Notes: a model not told the origin generated them from the sequence alone. A DNA stretch of 41,348 nucleotides from JAKORR01 sp964608495 (GCA_964608495.1 CAZSOQ010000010.1:1-41348), one strand, 5' to 3'; shown: positions 7,959 to 16,317, numbered from the stretch's first letter. Numbers and translations are program-made.

Positions 7959-9581
7959 CTAGGTCTGGGACGCGGGGCGCAGGCTCAGCCTCTCGAAGCG
8001 CACGGGCTCCTCGCCGGAGCCGGCCACCTCGAGCAGTCCCCATTCGCCCCGGCTGACCACCTGGGGCGCCCACACCAGCGCCTGGCCCTCGTCGGCCTGC
8101 GCGGGGGTCCAGCGGGCGGACAGCGGGGTCTTGCCGTCACCCAGCACGTGCCACGTACCGTCGGGGAGGAAGCACTTGGCCCGCCAGGGCGCGGCCTGAG
8201 TGGCCTCCGCGGGTCTCGGGCCGAAGGGCAGCCAGGCCGGATCGGGCCCGTAGCCCGACCACCCGGCAGCGGCCGCCAGGTCAACCCGGCCCTCGGACTC
8301 CTGCAGCCAGCTTGCGTAGCGAGCAGCCAGGGCCGACAGAGTGCCCAGCTCGGCCCCCAGCACCCACCGCAGGGCCTGCGTGCCATGCGCCGCCTGGATC
8401 CACAGCAGCAGACCACAGGCCATGCGGCCTGCTCGAGCGGAGGTCACGTCGGCCGAGTAGGGCCCCTCGGTCTGCCAGAACCGCACGGCCCCCACCACGT
8501 CGCTCTCGATCAGGCCGGTGAGGTCGGCCGTGCCCACGGGCCACAGGCCGTCTATCCACTGCTGCGCCGCCGGGGAGCGCCAGGACTCGCCCGTCGCCTG
8601 CTCGGCCTCGCGGGCCAGCGCCGCCAGCAGCCAGGCCTGCCCGAAGAGTCCCTCCAGGCTGGGCTCGGGATCGCGGTAGCCGCCCAGCTCCGGCAGCCGC
8701 GCGTGGGCCATCTCGTGCGCCAGCTCGCGCTGCCACTCCTCCGCGGGCCGCAGCGTGTTCACCTGGTACAGGTAGACGTCCGCGTCCACGGTCTCGCCGC
8801 CGGCCGGGCCGGACTCGCAGAGCCACACGCGTAGCGGCGTGGGCCCCTCGGGCCGGGGGGCCAGCTCGCTCAGGTAGGCCTCGAAGCGGGCCAGGATGCG
8901 GGCCAGGCTGGCGGCCAACGGGCCGTAATCGCGCCCCTCGCGGCTCAGCAGGTTGGAGGGATAGTAGACCCGCCCGCACTGCCACGTCCGCGCGCGGGCT
9001 GTCTCGCCGGCGAAGGAGTAGATGACGCGGTTGAACTCGCAGGACTCGCCGGTCAGCACGCCCGGAGGCACGGTCCTGGTCACGGGCCGACCACTGGTCC
9101 TCATCTCGCCGGGGTACAGCACGGAGACGGTGGACGCCGCCGTCACGCTCTGCGTGTCCGGCCGCCGGATGACGAAGCGCACGAAGTGGACGGGCAACAG
9201 CGAGAGCTGGTCGGTCACCAGGCGCGTGGGGAAGGTCTCGCCGTAGCAGATCCTCTCGAGGCGGCCGACGGCGTAGGTGTTGCCGGGGGCGAGGCCGACG
9301 ATGGCCGCGTACTGCTCCACCGCGTCGTCCAAGCGGCCCAGCAGCTCGTCCACGTAGCCCAGGTTCATGCGCAGCTCGGGCGCCATGGGGTGGGTCTTCA
9401 CGGCCTGGGTCAGCAGCTCCGCGGCCTGCTCCAGCTTGCCGTCGTTGATGAGCTGCCGGGCCTCGCGGATCACCTGGCCCTCACTGGGCGGGGCGCCGGG
9501 CTCGGGGTCGGCCGCGAAGGCCGGCAGGCCTGCCAGCAGGGCCAGGACTAGGCCGAGGAGGACCAGCGGCCTGGGGCTCAC
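7959..9581 (-). CDS. Secreted TPR protein with HExxH peptidase-like domain
   Basis: 540 residues with a GTG start. A signal peptide (1-23, cleavage near AFA-AD) is followed by about two TPR-like helical repeats (34-110, including AAELLTQAVKTHP and LDDAVEQYAAIVGLAPGN), a beta-rich middle, and a metallopeptidase-like motif HEMAH at 289-293 preceded by WQREL. This order resembles Peptidase_MA-like gluzincins. The third zinc ligand cannot be fixed; Glu in DPEPSLEGLFGQAW (about 303-316) is a candidate. The long C-terminal part is unrecognised. The GTG overlaps the stop of the preceding gene by four bases, so the two are co-translated and form the end of the rodA operon, which suggests an envelope role. 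Protease activity is inference. Confidence 0.8.
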   Translation of the reverse strand: MSPRPLVLLGLVLALLAGLPAFAADPEPGAPPSEGQVIREARQLINDGKLEQAAELLTQAVKTHPMAPELRMNLGYVDELLGRLDDAVEQYAAIVGLAPGNTYAVGRLERICYGETFPTRLVTDQLSLLPVHFVRFVIRRPDTQSVTAASTVSVLYPGEMRTSGRPVTRTVPPGVLTGESCEFNRVIYSFAGETARARTWQCGRVYYPSNLLSREGRDYGPLAASLARILARFEAYLSELAPRPEGPTPLRVWLCESGPAGGETVDADVYLYQVNTLRPAEEWQRELAHEMAHARLPELGGYRDPEPSLEGLFGQAWLLAALAREAEQATGESWRSPAAQQWIDGLWPVGTADLTGLIESDVVGAVRFWQTEGPYSADVTSARAGRMACGLLLWIQAAHGTQALRWVLGAELGTLSALAARYASWLQESEGRVDLAAAAGWSGYGPDPAWLPFGPRPAEATQAAPWRAKCFLPDGTWHVLGDGKTPLSARWTPAQADEGQALVWAPQVVSRGEWGLLEVAGSGEEPVRFERLSLRPASQT

Positions 9582-10567
9582 GAGGCTTGGTCCTCCCAGG
9601 AGGTCGCTGCGCGACCTTCGTGACAGTGGATGCGGTCGATCACCTCGGCCACCATCCCCTCGTCGGATGGGTCCACGACGGCCTCGACGTGGTAGATCTT
9701 GTTGGTGGGTTCACATAGCCAGGCCGCGCCCCTGAGGTTGTTGGCCCACCGTCGCCCGATGAGCCTGAGCGCCACGCCCGCCATGTGGGCGAAGGGCATG
9801 GCGCTGATCCCCGACAGGGCCAGGGCCCCCTCGTGGCCGTGGACGTCGGCCACGTCGGTCTTCAGGCGGAAGTGGCGCCAGTTCTTCTTGTTCTTGTCGT
9901 ACAGGAAGCTCTCGAGGTCGGTGCCCTGGAGGGCCACGTCGGCCAGTCCCCAGCGCACGATGGCCAGCTTCTCGCGGCCGTGCTCGAAGTTCAGCCGGAG
10001 CAGGCCGGTGAGGAGCTCCTGGCCGACGAGCTTGAAGCCCGCGGGGACCTGGCAGCGGAAGCCGTACAGGGCCCAGTTGACCCAGGGGCCCGTGGTGTGG
10101 TCCTCGAGGGTGGTGAGGATCTGCTCGGCCAGCGTCACCACATCGCTGCCGGGGGGCCCCAGCACCTGCACCAGCGTGGTGCGCCCGCAGTCTCTGCAGA
10201 ACCAGGCGGCGCCGAGAGCCTCCTGGTCGGAGCGCCAGCCGAAGAAGCGCAGGCTGCTGCGTTCCTTGCCGAGCTTCATGCGCAGGGCCGGCCGCTCGTC
10301 CACCTGGACCTCCTGCCCGGCGCGACCCTTGCGCATGCTGTTGAGGTAGCGGGCGACGACCTTCTCGACGTCAACGAAGCCGCGGCTGGAGGCCCACTTG
10401 ACCTCGAGCCGCGGCTGGTCGGGCCCGTCCAGGCGGAAGTAGCCGTCGTCCTCGTTGCCGGTGAGCGCGGCCGGGGTCCAGTCCCTGGGCACGCGGACCC
10501 TGAAGCCGCTCCAGGCGAAGGTCTCCCAATCGCGCGGCACCTCAATCTCCCTGCGGATCCTGGCCAT
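9578..10567 (-). CDS. Unknown protein with two repeated beta-rich domains
   Basis: 329 residues; not recognised. No signal peptide or membrane segment. It appears to be an internal duplication. The first half has FRVRVPRDW near residues 17-25 and AAWFCRDCGRTTLVQVLGPP near 133-152; the second half has FRCQVPAGF and AAWLCEPTNKIYHVEAVVDP in the same order, each followed by a helix (DVVTLAEQILTTL; EGMVAEVIDRIH). The CRDC pair in the first copy is reduced to a single Cys in the second. It sits between rodA (20 bases upstream) and the TPR/HExxH gene, whose start overlaps its stop, so it is part of a three-gene unit. The start is the ATG at 10567 with GGAG about 12 bases upstream; the very long frame reaching 13060 is an antisense artefact. 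An envelope-linked job is suggested only by position. Confidence 0.75.
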   Translation of the reverse strand: MARIRREIEVPRDWETFAWSGFRVRVPRDWTPAALTGNEDDGYFRLDGPDQPRLEVKWASSRGFVDVEKVVARYLNSMRKGRAGQEVQVDERPALRMKLGKERSSLRFFGWRSDQEALGAAWFCRDCGRTTLVQVLGPPGSDVVTLAEQILTTLEDHTTGPWVNWALYGFRCQVPAGFKLVGQELLTGLLRLNFEHGREKLAIVRWGLADVALQGTDLESFLYDKNKKNWRHFRLKTDVADVHGHEGALALSGISAMPFAHMAGVALRLIGRRWANNLRGAAWLCEPTNKIYHVEAVVDPSDEGMVAEVIDRIHCHEGRAATSWEDQAS

Positions 10568-10587
10568 GCGTGAAGGTCGCTCCAGAG

Positions 10588-11691
10588 TCAGAAGTCGAAG
10601 TCTATGCGGCGACGTCGCAGATGGACGTTGTTGAGTATGCCCACCATCATCATGCAGGCCACCATGTGGCTGCCCCCGTAGCTGAGGAAGGGCAGCGGCA
10701 TGCCCTTGACGGGCATGAGCCCGATGGTCATCCCGACGTTCGCCACGACGTGGGTCACGAAGATGCCTGCGATGCCGGCCGCCAGGAGAGCGCCGAAGGT
10801 CTCGCGAGCCGCCTCGGCTATGGCCGTCGCCCGGTAGATCAGCAAGCCCAGGAGCCCGAGGGTGAAGCAGGCCCCCAGGAAGCCCAGCTCCTCGCCGATG
10901 GCCGTGAAGATGAAGTCGGACTCCTGGTCGGGTATGAAGGACAACTGGGTCTGGGTGCCTCGCATGTAGCCCTGGCCGAGCAGGTGGCCCGAACCGACGG
11001 CGATGAGGGACTGGCTCATCTGCCAGCCCGCGCCCTGGCTGTCGGCCTCCGGGTTGGTGAAGGACAGCAAACGGGCCTTCTGGTGCGGCTTGATGACGTT
11101 CGTGAACCAGGCCCCGGCGAAGAGCGCCAGGAGCACGGAGACAAGGGCAAGCAGATGGGCCGCCCGTGCACCCGCCACATAGCTGAGGACCAGCCAGGAC
11201 CCGACCAGCACCACCGGCGTCCCCATGTCCGGCTGGGCCAGGGACAGCAGCATCGCGGGCCCCAGCATCAGGAAGCTGACGACGGTCCTGGTGAACTTGC
11301 TCACCCCGGGCTCCGGCCGCGACCAGTAGGCCGCCACGATGATCACGGCCGCGACCTTGGCCAGCTCCGTCGGCTGCAGATGGAAGGGCCCCAGGGCCAG
11401 CCATCGCTGGGCTCCCCTTACCTCGCCGGCGAAGAACAGGACCAGCACCAACAGCACCAGCGACAGACCGTAGAGCGGCCAGGCCAACGGCTGCAGGCGA
11501 GCGTAGTCGAACAGCGCCATTGCCACCACCGCCGCCAGTCCGACGCCTATCGCCACGACCTGCAGGTAGTACCGGTGGGACGCGCCAGCCTTGCCGTGCG
11601 TGCAACTGTAGACCATCAGCACGCCGATGGCGGCGAGGATCACCGCCGTTGCCACCACCGCCCAGTCGGTTTTCGCCAGCAAAGCCCGCAA
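10588..11691 (-). CDS. rodA: Peptidoglycan glycosyltransferase RodA (SEDS family)
   Basis: Polytopic inner-membrane SEDS glycosyltransferase that polymerises lipid II for side-wall elongation with a class B PBP. 367 residues, about ten membrane segments, normal RodA length. Motifs: GAQRWLALGPFHLQPTELAK (near 113-132), LAQPDMGTPVVLV with the conserved Asp, IPDQESDFIFTAIGEELGF, and GLMPVKGMPLPFLSYGGS near the C terminus. The start is a TTG at 11691 with AGGAGG eight bases upstream. It leads an operon with the duplicated-domain protein and the TPR/HExxH protein. Usual partners mreBCD and pbp2 are not in the window. RodA is preferred over FtsW because of the short termini and the VKGMPLPF form. 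Confidence 0.95.
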   Translation of the reverse strand: MRALLAKTDWAVVATAVILAAIGVLMVYSCTHGKAGASHRYYLQVVAIGVGLAAVVAMALFDYARLQPLAWPLYGLSLVLLVLVLFFAGEVRGAQRWLALGPFHLQPTELAKVAAVIIVAAYWSRPEPGVSKFTRTVVSFLMLGPAMLLSLAQPDMGTPVVLVGSWLVLSYVAGARAAHLLALVSVLLALFAGAWFTNVIKPHQKARLLSFTNPEADSQGAGWQMSQSLIAVGSGHLLGQGYMRGTQTQLSFIPDQESDFIFTAIGEELGFLGACFTLGLLGLLIYRATAIAEAARETFGALLAAGIAGIFVTHVVANVGMTIGLMPVKGMPLPFLSYGGSHMVACMMMVGILNNVHLRRRRIDFDF

Positions 11692-11934
11692 AGCCTGCGC
11701 CTCCTGCCAAGGCCGCTGTCAACCTACGCGGCACGCGGAGGATGCCGTGGGAACCGGACCCCTGCCGCGGCGTGCTCCCGGCGGCACATGCCCTACCAGC
11801 CTCCGCGCCACCGGGCATCGGCCTCGGGCACGCAAACACCCTCCCCAGGTTCCGGTTTCGCGTCACCTGCGCGGCTGCCAGTATGCCGGTTTTGGGCCAG
11901 GGCAACAAGCCGCCGCCCTGCCTCGCGGCCGGCG
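11692..11934. other. Intergenic region upstream of rodA
   Basis: 243 bases between the phosphodiesterase-like stop and the rodA start, both on the minus strand. No gene seen. It contains the weak promoter candidate at 11880-11908 and the rodA ribosome site (AGGAGG) at its lower end. Confidence 0.5.
11880..11908 (-). promoter_or_regulatory. Candidate sigma-70 promoter for the rodA operon
   Basis: On the minus strand TTGTTG (11903-11908) and CATACT (11880-11885) are separated by 17 bases. Both match consensus only partly (three and four of six). It would give a leader of about 180 bases before rodA. Called because the spacing is exact and the stretch is locally AT-richer. Confidence 0.3.
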
Positions 11935-13053
11935 CTATCCCCCGGCGGCGGGCTGCTGGCCCGTCCTGCCCCCGGGCTTGTCTGGTGGGGCCTTGCGCTC
12001 CGGCGCCGGCTCGTCCAGGGGAATCCCGTCGAGGGCCGGCTCGATCTTGGCCAGGTCGAGACCGAAGCGCTTCAGGATCGTCGGCGTCACGTCCGCCCGG
12101 TTGCCGTCGCGCGTCACCAGCTTGTCGTTCGTCGCCAGGAACACGTAGGGAGCGTAGGAGTGTCCCGTCGCCCCCTCGTTGAACCCGTGATCCACGGTGA
12201 CGTAGACGAGGGTCTGGTCGTACAGGCCCAGCTCCTTGAGCTTGGCGATGATCTTGCCCGTCCATTCGTCGTCGGACTTGATCCCGTCTGTGTACTCCTG
12301 GGAGTTCTCGCCGTGCTTGTGGCCGCTGTGGTCGGGCTCGGCGAAGTGGATGAACAGGAAGAACCGCTCGGCCTTGTGCTTCTCGATGGTCTCCAGCGCC
12401 AGCTCGCCGACCTTCTCGTTCTGGACCAGCCCGTTGACCCACAGGTCCATGTGGTCCTTGGTGTTGAAGTAGGGCTTGGGGGGGAAGACCACGAGCAGCT
12501 TGCCGTCTTCCTCGACCAGGGCCCCACCTTCGGCGACGGTCCCGCCGGCCTTGGGCTTCGGCGGGACCCTCTTGCCCTGCTTCTGACGGCGCTTGGCCCA
12601 GGTGTCGAAGGGCACCTTCTGGGTGTCGTCGGCGTCCACGTGCCCCTTCTTGCCCACGATGGCCCCCGTGAAGATGTTGTCCGGGCCGAGGAACTGCTCC
12701 AGCCGCTCGAAGACCGTGTAGCCCACGGGGATGGGGCCATACTTGCCGTTGCTGTAGACCCCGGACTTCTCCGGCGCGTAGCCGGTCAGGATCTGGGTCC
12801 ACCCCGCCTTGGTGTCCGTGGCGCCCATGGTGACGTCCATGGCCACCAGCGCCCCTTCCGCAGCCAGCGCCACCAGGTTGGGGACCTCGTTGCGGCCGAT
12901 CATCTCGTGCAGGTGATCGCGTTGCGCCCCGTCCCAGCCGATCAGCACGATGTTCCTCGGGGGATCGGCCGCCACCCCCGTGCCCTGAACCAGCAGGGCG
13001 CCGGCGACGAGAACCAGCAGGGAGCCGATACACAGGTTTCGCCTTGAGGGCAC
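11935..13053 (-). CDS. Secreted type I phosphodiesterase / alkaline-phosphatase-superfamily hydrolase
   Basis: 372 residues. A signal peptide (1-29, ending GVAA) exports it. The alkaline phosphatase core follows: IVLIGWDGAQRDHL with metal ligand Asp41, TDTKAGWTQILTG with the probable nucleophile Thr81, HFAEPDHSGHKHG (Asp and His ligands) and VTVDHGFNEGATGHS (Asp-His pair). Thr rather than Cys at the nucleophile site points to phosphate esters (nucleotide pyrophosphatase/phosphodiesterase-like) and not sulfate esters. Residues 140-190 are a Lys-rich insertion and the tail is Pro/Gly-rich (about 340-372). The start is GTG 13053 with GGGAGGAATGGAAC ahead. Substrate unknown. Confidence 0.85.
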   Translation of the reverse strand: MPSRRNLCIGSLLVLVAGALLVQGTGVAADPPRNIVLIGWDGAQRDHLHEMIGRNEVPNLVALAAEGALVAMDVTMGATDTKAGWTQILTGYAPEKSGVYSNGKYGPIPVGYTVFERLEQFLGPDNIFTGAIVGKKGHVDADDTQKVPFDTWAKRRQKQGKRVPPKPKAGGTVAEGGALVEEDGKLLVVFPPKPYFNTKDHMDLWVNGLVQNEKVGELALETIEKHKAERFFLFIHFAEPDHSGHKHGENSQEYTDGIKSDDEWTGKIIAKLKELGLYDQTLVYVTVDHGFNEGATGHSYAPYVFLATNDKLVTRDGNRADVTPTILKRFGLDLAKIEPALDGIPLDEPAPERKAPPDKPGGRTGQQPAAGG

Positions 13054-13200
13054 GTTCCATTCCTCCCGCGGGAGTCAGGCCTTCGCACCCGCACCGCCGA
13101 CCCCCGGTTCTGGGGTCCGCTCAGGTCGTATTACGCGCGACTGCGGCCCAAGGTTCGGTTCCGCGCGCCCTGTGGGGCCCCGGCCGGTGCGCCCCACGCC

Positions 13201-13848
13201 CTAGTTCAGGCTCGGCGGCTCGGGGCGCGGGGGCTCGGCCGCGGCGAAGAACCGCAGACGCGCCAGGTCCTGCCGCAGCAGCCTGATTTCGGCCTCGAGC
13301 CGCTCGGCCGCCGAGGGTATCTCTAGCAGCCTCTGCCGCTCGCGCGCGCCCGTACCCAGGTGCGCCGCGACCATGTAGGACAGCCGCGCGGGGTGCTCGG
13401 GGATCTCGGGCTGCGCGCCTGCCTGGCTCAGGAGCGCCAGCAGCAGCGACAGGTGCTCGCCGAACAGCTCCCTGACCTCGCGCACCAGGTCGGCGTCCAC
13501 ATCCTCGTCGTGCATCTCACCCAGCCCGGCGAAGAACACCTCGGCCTGGGGATAGGGATGCTGGCGTAGCACCTCGCGGATGCGGAAGCGGTGCCGGCCG
13601 ATGCCCACCACGCGCCAGGACCCGTCGTCCACCGGCCAGGCCCGGGCCACGATCACCTCGGTGCCGACCGGGTGAGGCACCGCGGCCCCGCCTACTTCCC
13701 GCCCCTCGGCGATCAGGGCCGTGCCGAAGACCCGCGCTCCGGCCAGCACGTCCTCAAGCATCCGCAGGTAGCGCTCCTCGTAGACGCTGAGCACGATGGG
13801 CATCCACGGGTAGAGCACGGAGTTCAGGGGCATTAGGGCGAGCTTCAC
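13201..13848 (-). CDS. LON N-terminal (substrate-binding) domain protein
   Basis: 215 residues containing only the LON substrate-recognition domain; no AAA+ or Ser-Lys protease part follows. It begins LALMPLNSVLYPWMPIVLSV, the usual opening strand with PL...LFP-like motif, then YEERYLRMLEDVL, FGTALI, VGTEVIVARA and GIGRHRFRI (near 85-93), followed by a helical bundle (about 125-205). Such stand-alone proteins are common in bacteria and their job is not settled; adaptor or chaperone-like binding is usually suggested. The GTG at 13848 has only a weak ribosome site (GATGGTGG). It is divergent from the RtcB-like gene. Confidence 0.88.
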   Translation of the reverse strand: MKLALMPLNSVLYPWMPIVLSVYEERYLRMLEDVLAGARVFGTALIAEGREVGGAAVPHPVGTEVIVARAWPVDDGSWRVVGIGRHRFRIREVLRQHPYPQAEVFFAGLGEMHDEDVDADLVREVRELFGEHLSLLLALLSQAGAQPEIPEHPARLSYMVAAHLGTGARERQRLLEIPSAAERLEAEIRLLRQDLARLRFFAAAEPPRPEPPSLN

Positions 13849-13920
13849 GCCACCATCGTCCCCCAGGCGAGCCGGCCGCTCCGGGGCGCTCCGGTCGGGC
13901 CCGGGGACGCCCGGAGGGCC

Positions 13921-13949
13921 TTGAAAGTCTCCGCCAACAGGCCTACTAT
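13921..13949 (+). promoter_or_regulatory. Strong sigma-70 promoter with almost no leader
   Basis: TTGAAA (13921-13926), a 17-base spacer and TACTAT (13944-13949) make the best promoter seen in the window. Transcription should start near 13956, about six bases before the ATG at 13962, and no Shine-Dalgarno sequence fits between. The RtcB-like gene is therefore probably read from a nearly leaderless message. Confidence 0.6.
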
Positions 13950-13961
13950 AGCGGGTAGTTC

Positions 13962-15152
13962 ATGACCAGTCACGCCGATTCCATCCTCGATCTCGCCCGC
14001 CGCTGCGTGGCCTCCTTCTCCACGGCCGACGCCGCCGCGCAGATGGGCGAGGCCAATATGGCCTTCGGGCTGGCCAAGATCCTCTGGGCCCAGCAGGAGG
14101 CCGGGGCGCCGCCGCGCGCCTGCTTCATCGCCAGCCCGGACTCGACGATCACGCGCAACACGAACCGTTGGGCCTCCGGGTTCGGCTACGGCGGCAAGCT
14201 CGTCAGCGAATGGCCCGAGCCGACGGTGGTGCTGGACGCCAAGCCCAACGCCTGCGGGATGCTGGTGGGCGGTCTCGCCGAGGTCCCGGCGGCCGACGAG
14301 GTGGCCGTGCGGCTGCAGGAGATGCTGTCCCGCCCGGCCGAGCTGCAGGGCGTGCCGGTCCGCTGGGATTTCGCCGTGAGCAACCACTTCGTTGACCTCT
14401 TCTCGAGCCATTCCTTCGCGGGCGGGCCGGAACTGCCGCCCTGCGTCTTCATCATCCACGGGTCGTGCCCGGAGCTGCGCGAGGCGACGGACCTGGGCCC
14501 GGGGCTGTACTGGGACAAGTCTCCCGCGCTCATGGCCAGGGCCGACGTGGTCGCAACGCCCTGGGGGCCGCTGCGCCTGCTGCGCGGCCCGGCCGCCACA
14601 GAGTACCTGGAGTTCTTCGACCGGGCGGCGGACTTCGCCGCCGAGAAGCGCCTCATGGCCGCGCGGGCGCTGTTCGGCGACTTCCAGCCCCTCGCCAACC
14701 TTTTCCATCAGGGCCTGCTCTCCACCGGCGAGATGCTCCTGGGGTGCCACCATGCCCTCTGGGAGCAGCCCCTGCCTCTGACGCTGCGCCCCGACCTGCC
14801 CTCCTACCTGCTGAAGGGCATGCCGAACCTCGGGGAGGATGTCGTTGCCCGCCGTTCGGGGGGACCAGGTGTACCCGATTTCGTCGTGCAGTCCCTCCGG
14901 TGCGCGAACATCGTGCCCCATGGCGGCGGATACGTCCTGGACGGCTTCCGAGGTCTGCGCCGGGCCTGGTCGGTGGGCGACCTGCGCTTCTTCGAGCTGG
15001 AGCGCGAGTCGTCGGAGGCCACGGACATCCTCACCGACCCCGGGGGGCTCCCGGCCAGGTACCGGGGCCGGCAGGTGCTGATGCTGACCATGGAGTGGGG
15101 ACTGGCTCAGGTGGGCGCCCGGCTGGACCCGGTGCTCGTGATCAAGGCCTGA
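13962..15152 (+). CDS. Divergent RtcB-family (RNA-splicing ligase-like) protein
   Basis: 396 residues. No standard motif jumps out, but the RtcB skeleton is there in order: PNACGM (Cys98, where RtcB has DxNCGxR), SNHFVDLF (Asn141-His142, RtcB GNHF), FIIHGSCPEL (His166, RtcB IHSGSRG), TEYLEFFDRAADFAAEKRLM (212-231, RtcB YL.AM..A..FA..NR), CHHALWEQ (His263/264, RtcB HN), SYLLKG, VPHGGGY (His320, RtcB HGAGR, the guanylylated His) and a tail GLAQVGARLDPVLVIKA like RtcB's final LRP..VIKG. Ligand spacings 166 to 264 (98) and 264 to 320 (56) match E. coli RtcB as I remember it (H185, H281, H337). The canonical Asp three before Cys is Pro95 and the HRKGAT loop is missing. It may be a metal-binding paralogue or altered ligase. 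No tRNA or rtcA nearby. Upstream is a near-leaderless promoter; it converges on proB. Confidence 0.7.
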   Translation: MTSHADSILDLARRCVASFSTADAAAQMGEANMAFGLAKILWAQQEAGAPPRACFIASPDSTITRNTNRWASGFGYGGKLVSEWPEPTVVLDAKPNACGMLVGGLAEVPAADEVAVRLQEMLSRPAELQGVPVRWDFAVSNHFVDLFSSHSFAGGPELPPCVFIIHGSCPELREATDLGPGLYWDKSPALMARADVVATPWGPLRLLRGPAATEYLEFFDRAADFAAEKRLMAARALFGDFQPLANLFHQGLLSTGEMLLGCHHALWEQPLPLTLRPDLPSYLLKGMPNLGEDVVARRSGGPGVPDFVVQSLRCANIVPHGGGYVLDGFRGLRRAWSVGDLRFFELERESSEATDILTDPGGLPARYRGRQVLMLTMEWGLAQVGARLDPVLVIKA

Positions 15153-15165
15153 CGCCCACGCCCAC

Positions 15166-16317
15166 TCACCGATGGGTACCGGCCGTGACCACCAGGTAGT
15201 CGCGGTGGATCGCCGCGTCATCACCACGACGCCCCAGCAGGCGCTCTATGTCGCGGGTCCTGTGCCCCATGATCTTCCGCAGGTCCTCGGCGTCGTAGTT
15301 GCTCAGCCCCCGGGCGATCTCCTGACCGTCGGGGCCGTGCAGAAGGACCAGGTCGCCCCGGCGGAAGTCGCCACGCACGTCGGTGATGCCCACGGGCAGC
15401 AGCGAGGCGCCGTCGGGGTCCAGCAGGGCCTCGCGGGCCCCGTCGTCCACCACGATCTCGCCCGCCGGCTGCGCCGTGGTGGCCATCCAGGCCTTGCGGG
15501 CCTCCATCGCCGGGCTGGGGATGAAGATCGTGCCCAGCTCCTCGCCCTCCAGCACGCGCAGGACGGTGTTCTCCTCGCGCCCGTCGGCGATCACGACCAC
15601 CACCCCGCAGCTCGAGGCCAAGCGCGCGGCGTCAATCTTCTTCGCCATGCCCCCCGCCGACTCCGGTCCCCCGGCTTCCCCGGCCAGGTCGCACACGTTG
15701 TCCTCCGGCCGCACGACCGGCACCAGCGCCGCGTCCGGGTCGAAGCGTGGGTCCCTCGCCAGCAAGCCCCGCTGGTCCGATAGGTACACCGCGGCGTCCG
15801 CCCGCACCGTCACCGCCACCAGCGCCGCCAAGCGGTCGTTCTCGCCGAAGGTTACCGTCACGCCGTCAATGGACACGCTGTCGTTCTCGTTGATGACCGG
15901 CACCGCGCCCTCTCGCAGCAAGGTCTCGAGCGTGTTGCGGGCGTTCAGGTAGCGCTCGCGGCTGATCAGGTCCTCGGCCGTCAGCAGGAGCTGGGCTGCC
16001 AGCAGCCCGTGCCGGCTGAGCGCCGTGATGTACCCGCGCATCAGCTCGGGCTGGCCCAGGGCCGCCATGGCCTGGCGCATCCGCACCGTGCCTCCGCCCC
16101 GGTGATCCAGCAGGCGTCGGCCCAGGTGCACGGCCCCGGAGGTCACCACCATCACGTCCAGGCCCCGGCCGCGCAGGGCCGCCACCTGGCCCCCCAGGCC
16201 CTCCAGGAAGGCGTCATCCGGCCGGCCGTCAACCGTGGTGACGAGCCGCGTGCCGACCTTGATCACCACTCGTCGCGCCTTCGCGAGCGACTTTCGTGCC
16301 TCTTGCGCTGATTGCAT
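15166..16317 (-). CDS. proB: Glutamate 5-kinase with PUA domain
   Basis: Phosphorylates glutamate to gamma-glutamyl phosphate, the first step of proline synthesis. 383 residues: amino acid kinase domain (about 1-255) with VVIKVGTRLV, VTSGAVHLGRR, PVINENDSVSI, FGENDRLAALVA and SAGGMAKKIDAA, then a PUA domain (about 270-360) with EALLDPDGASLLPVGI and the conserved ARGLSNYDAEDLRKIMG. ATG 16317 is preferred to the GTG at 16329 because GGTGG then lies seven to eight bases upstream. It follows proA by 63 bases, so both are one operon. Proline feedback inhibition is known for the family. Confidence 0.97.
   Translation of the reverse strand: MQSAQEARKSLAKARRVVIKVGTRLVTTVDGRPDDAFLEGLGGQVAALRGRGLDVMVVTSGAVHLGRRLLDHRGGGTVRMRQAMAALGQPELMRGYITALSRHGLLAAQLLLTAEDLISRERYLNARNTLETLLREGAVPVINENDSVSIDGVTVTFGENDRLAALVAVTVRADAAVYLSDQRGLLARDPRFDPDAALVPVVRPEDNVCDLAGEAGGPESAGGMAKKIDAARLASSCGVVVVIADGREENTVLRVLEGEELGTIFIPSPAMEARKAWMATTAQPAGEIVVDDGAREALLDPDGASLLPVGITDVRGDFRRGDLVLLHGPDGQEIARGLSNYDAEDLRKIMGHRTRDIERLLGRRGDDAAIHRDYLVVTAGTHR

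Noticed and set aside
10568..13060. The minus-strand frame 9578-13060 beyond its first 330 codons
   Set aside because: It overlaps rodA and the phosphodiesterase in another frame, with low-complexity Gly/Arg/Ala content.
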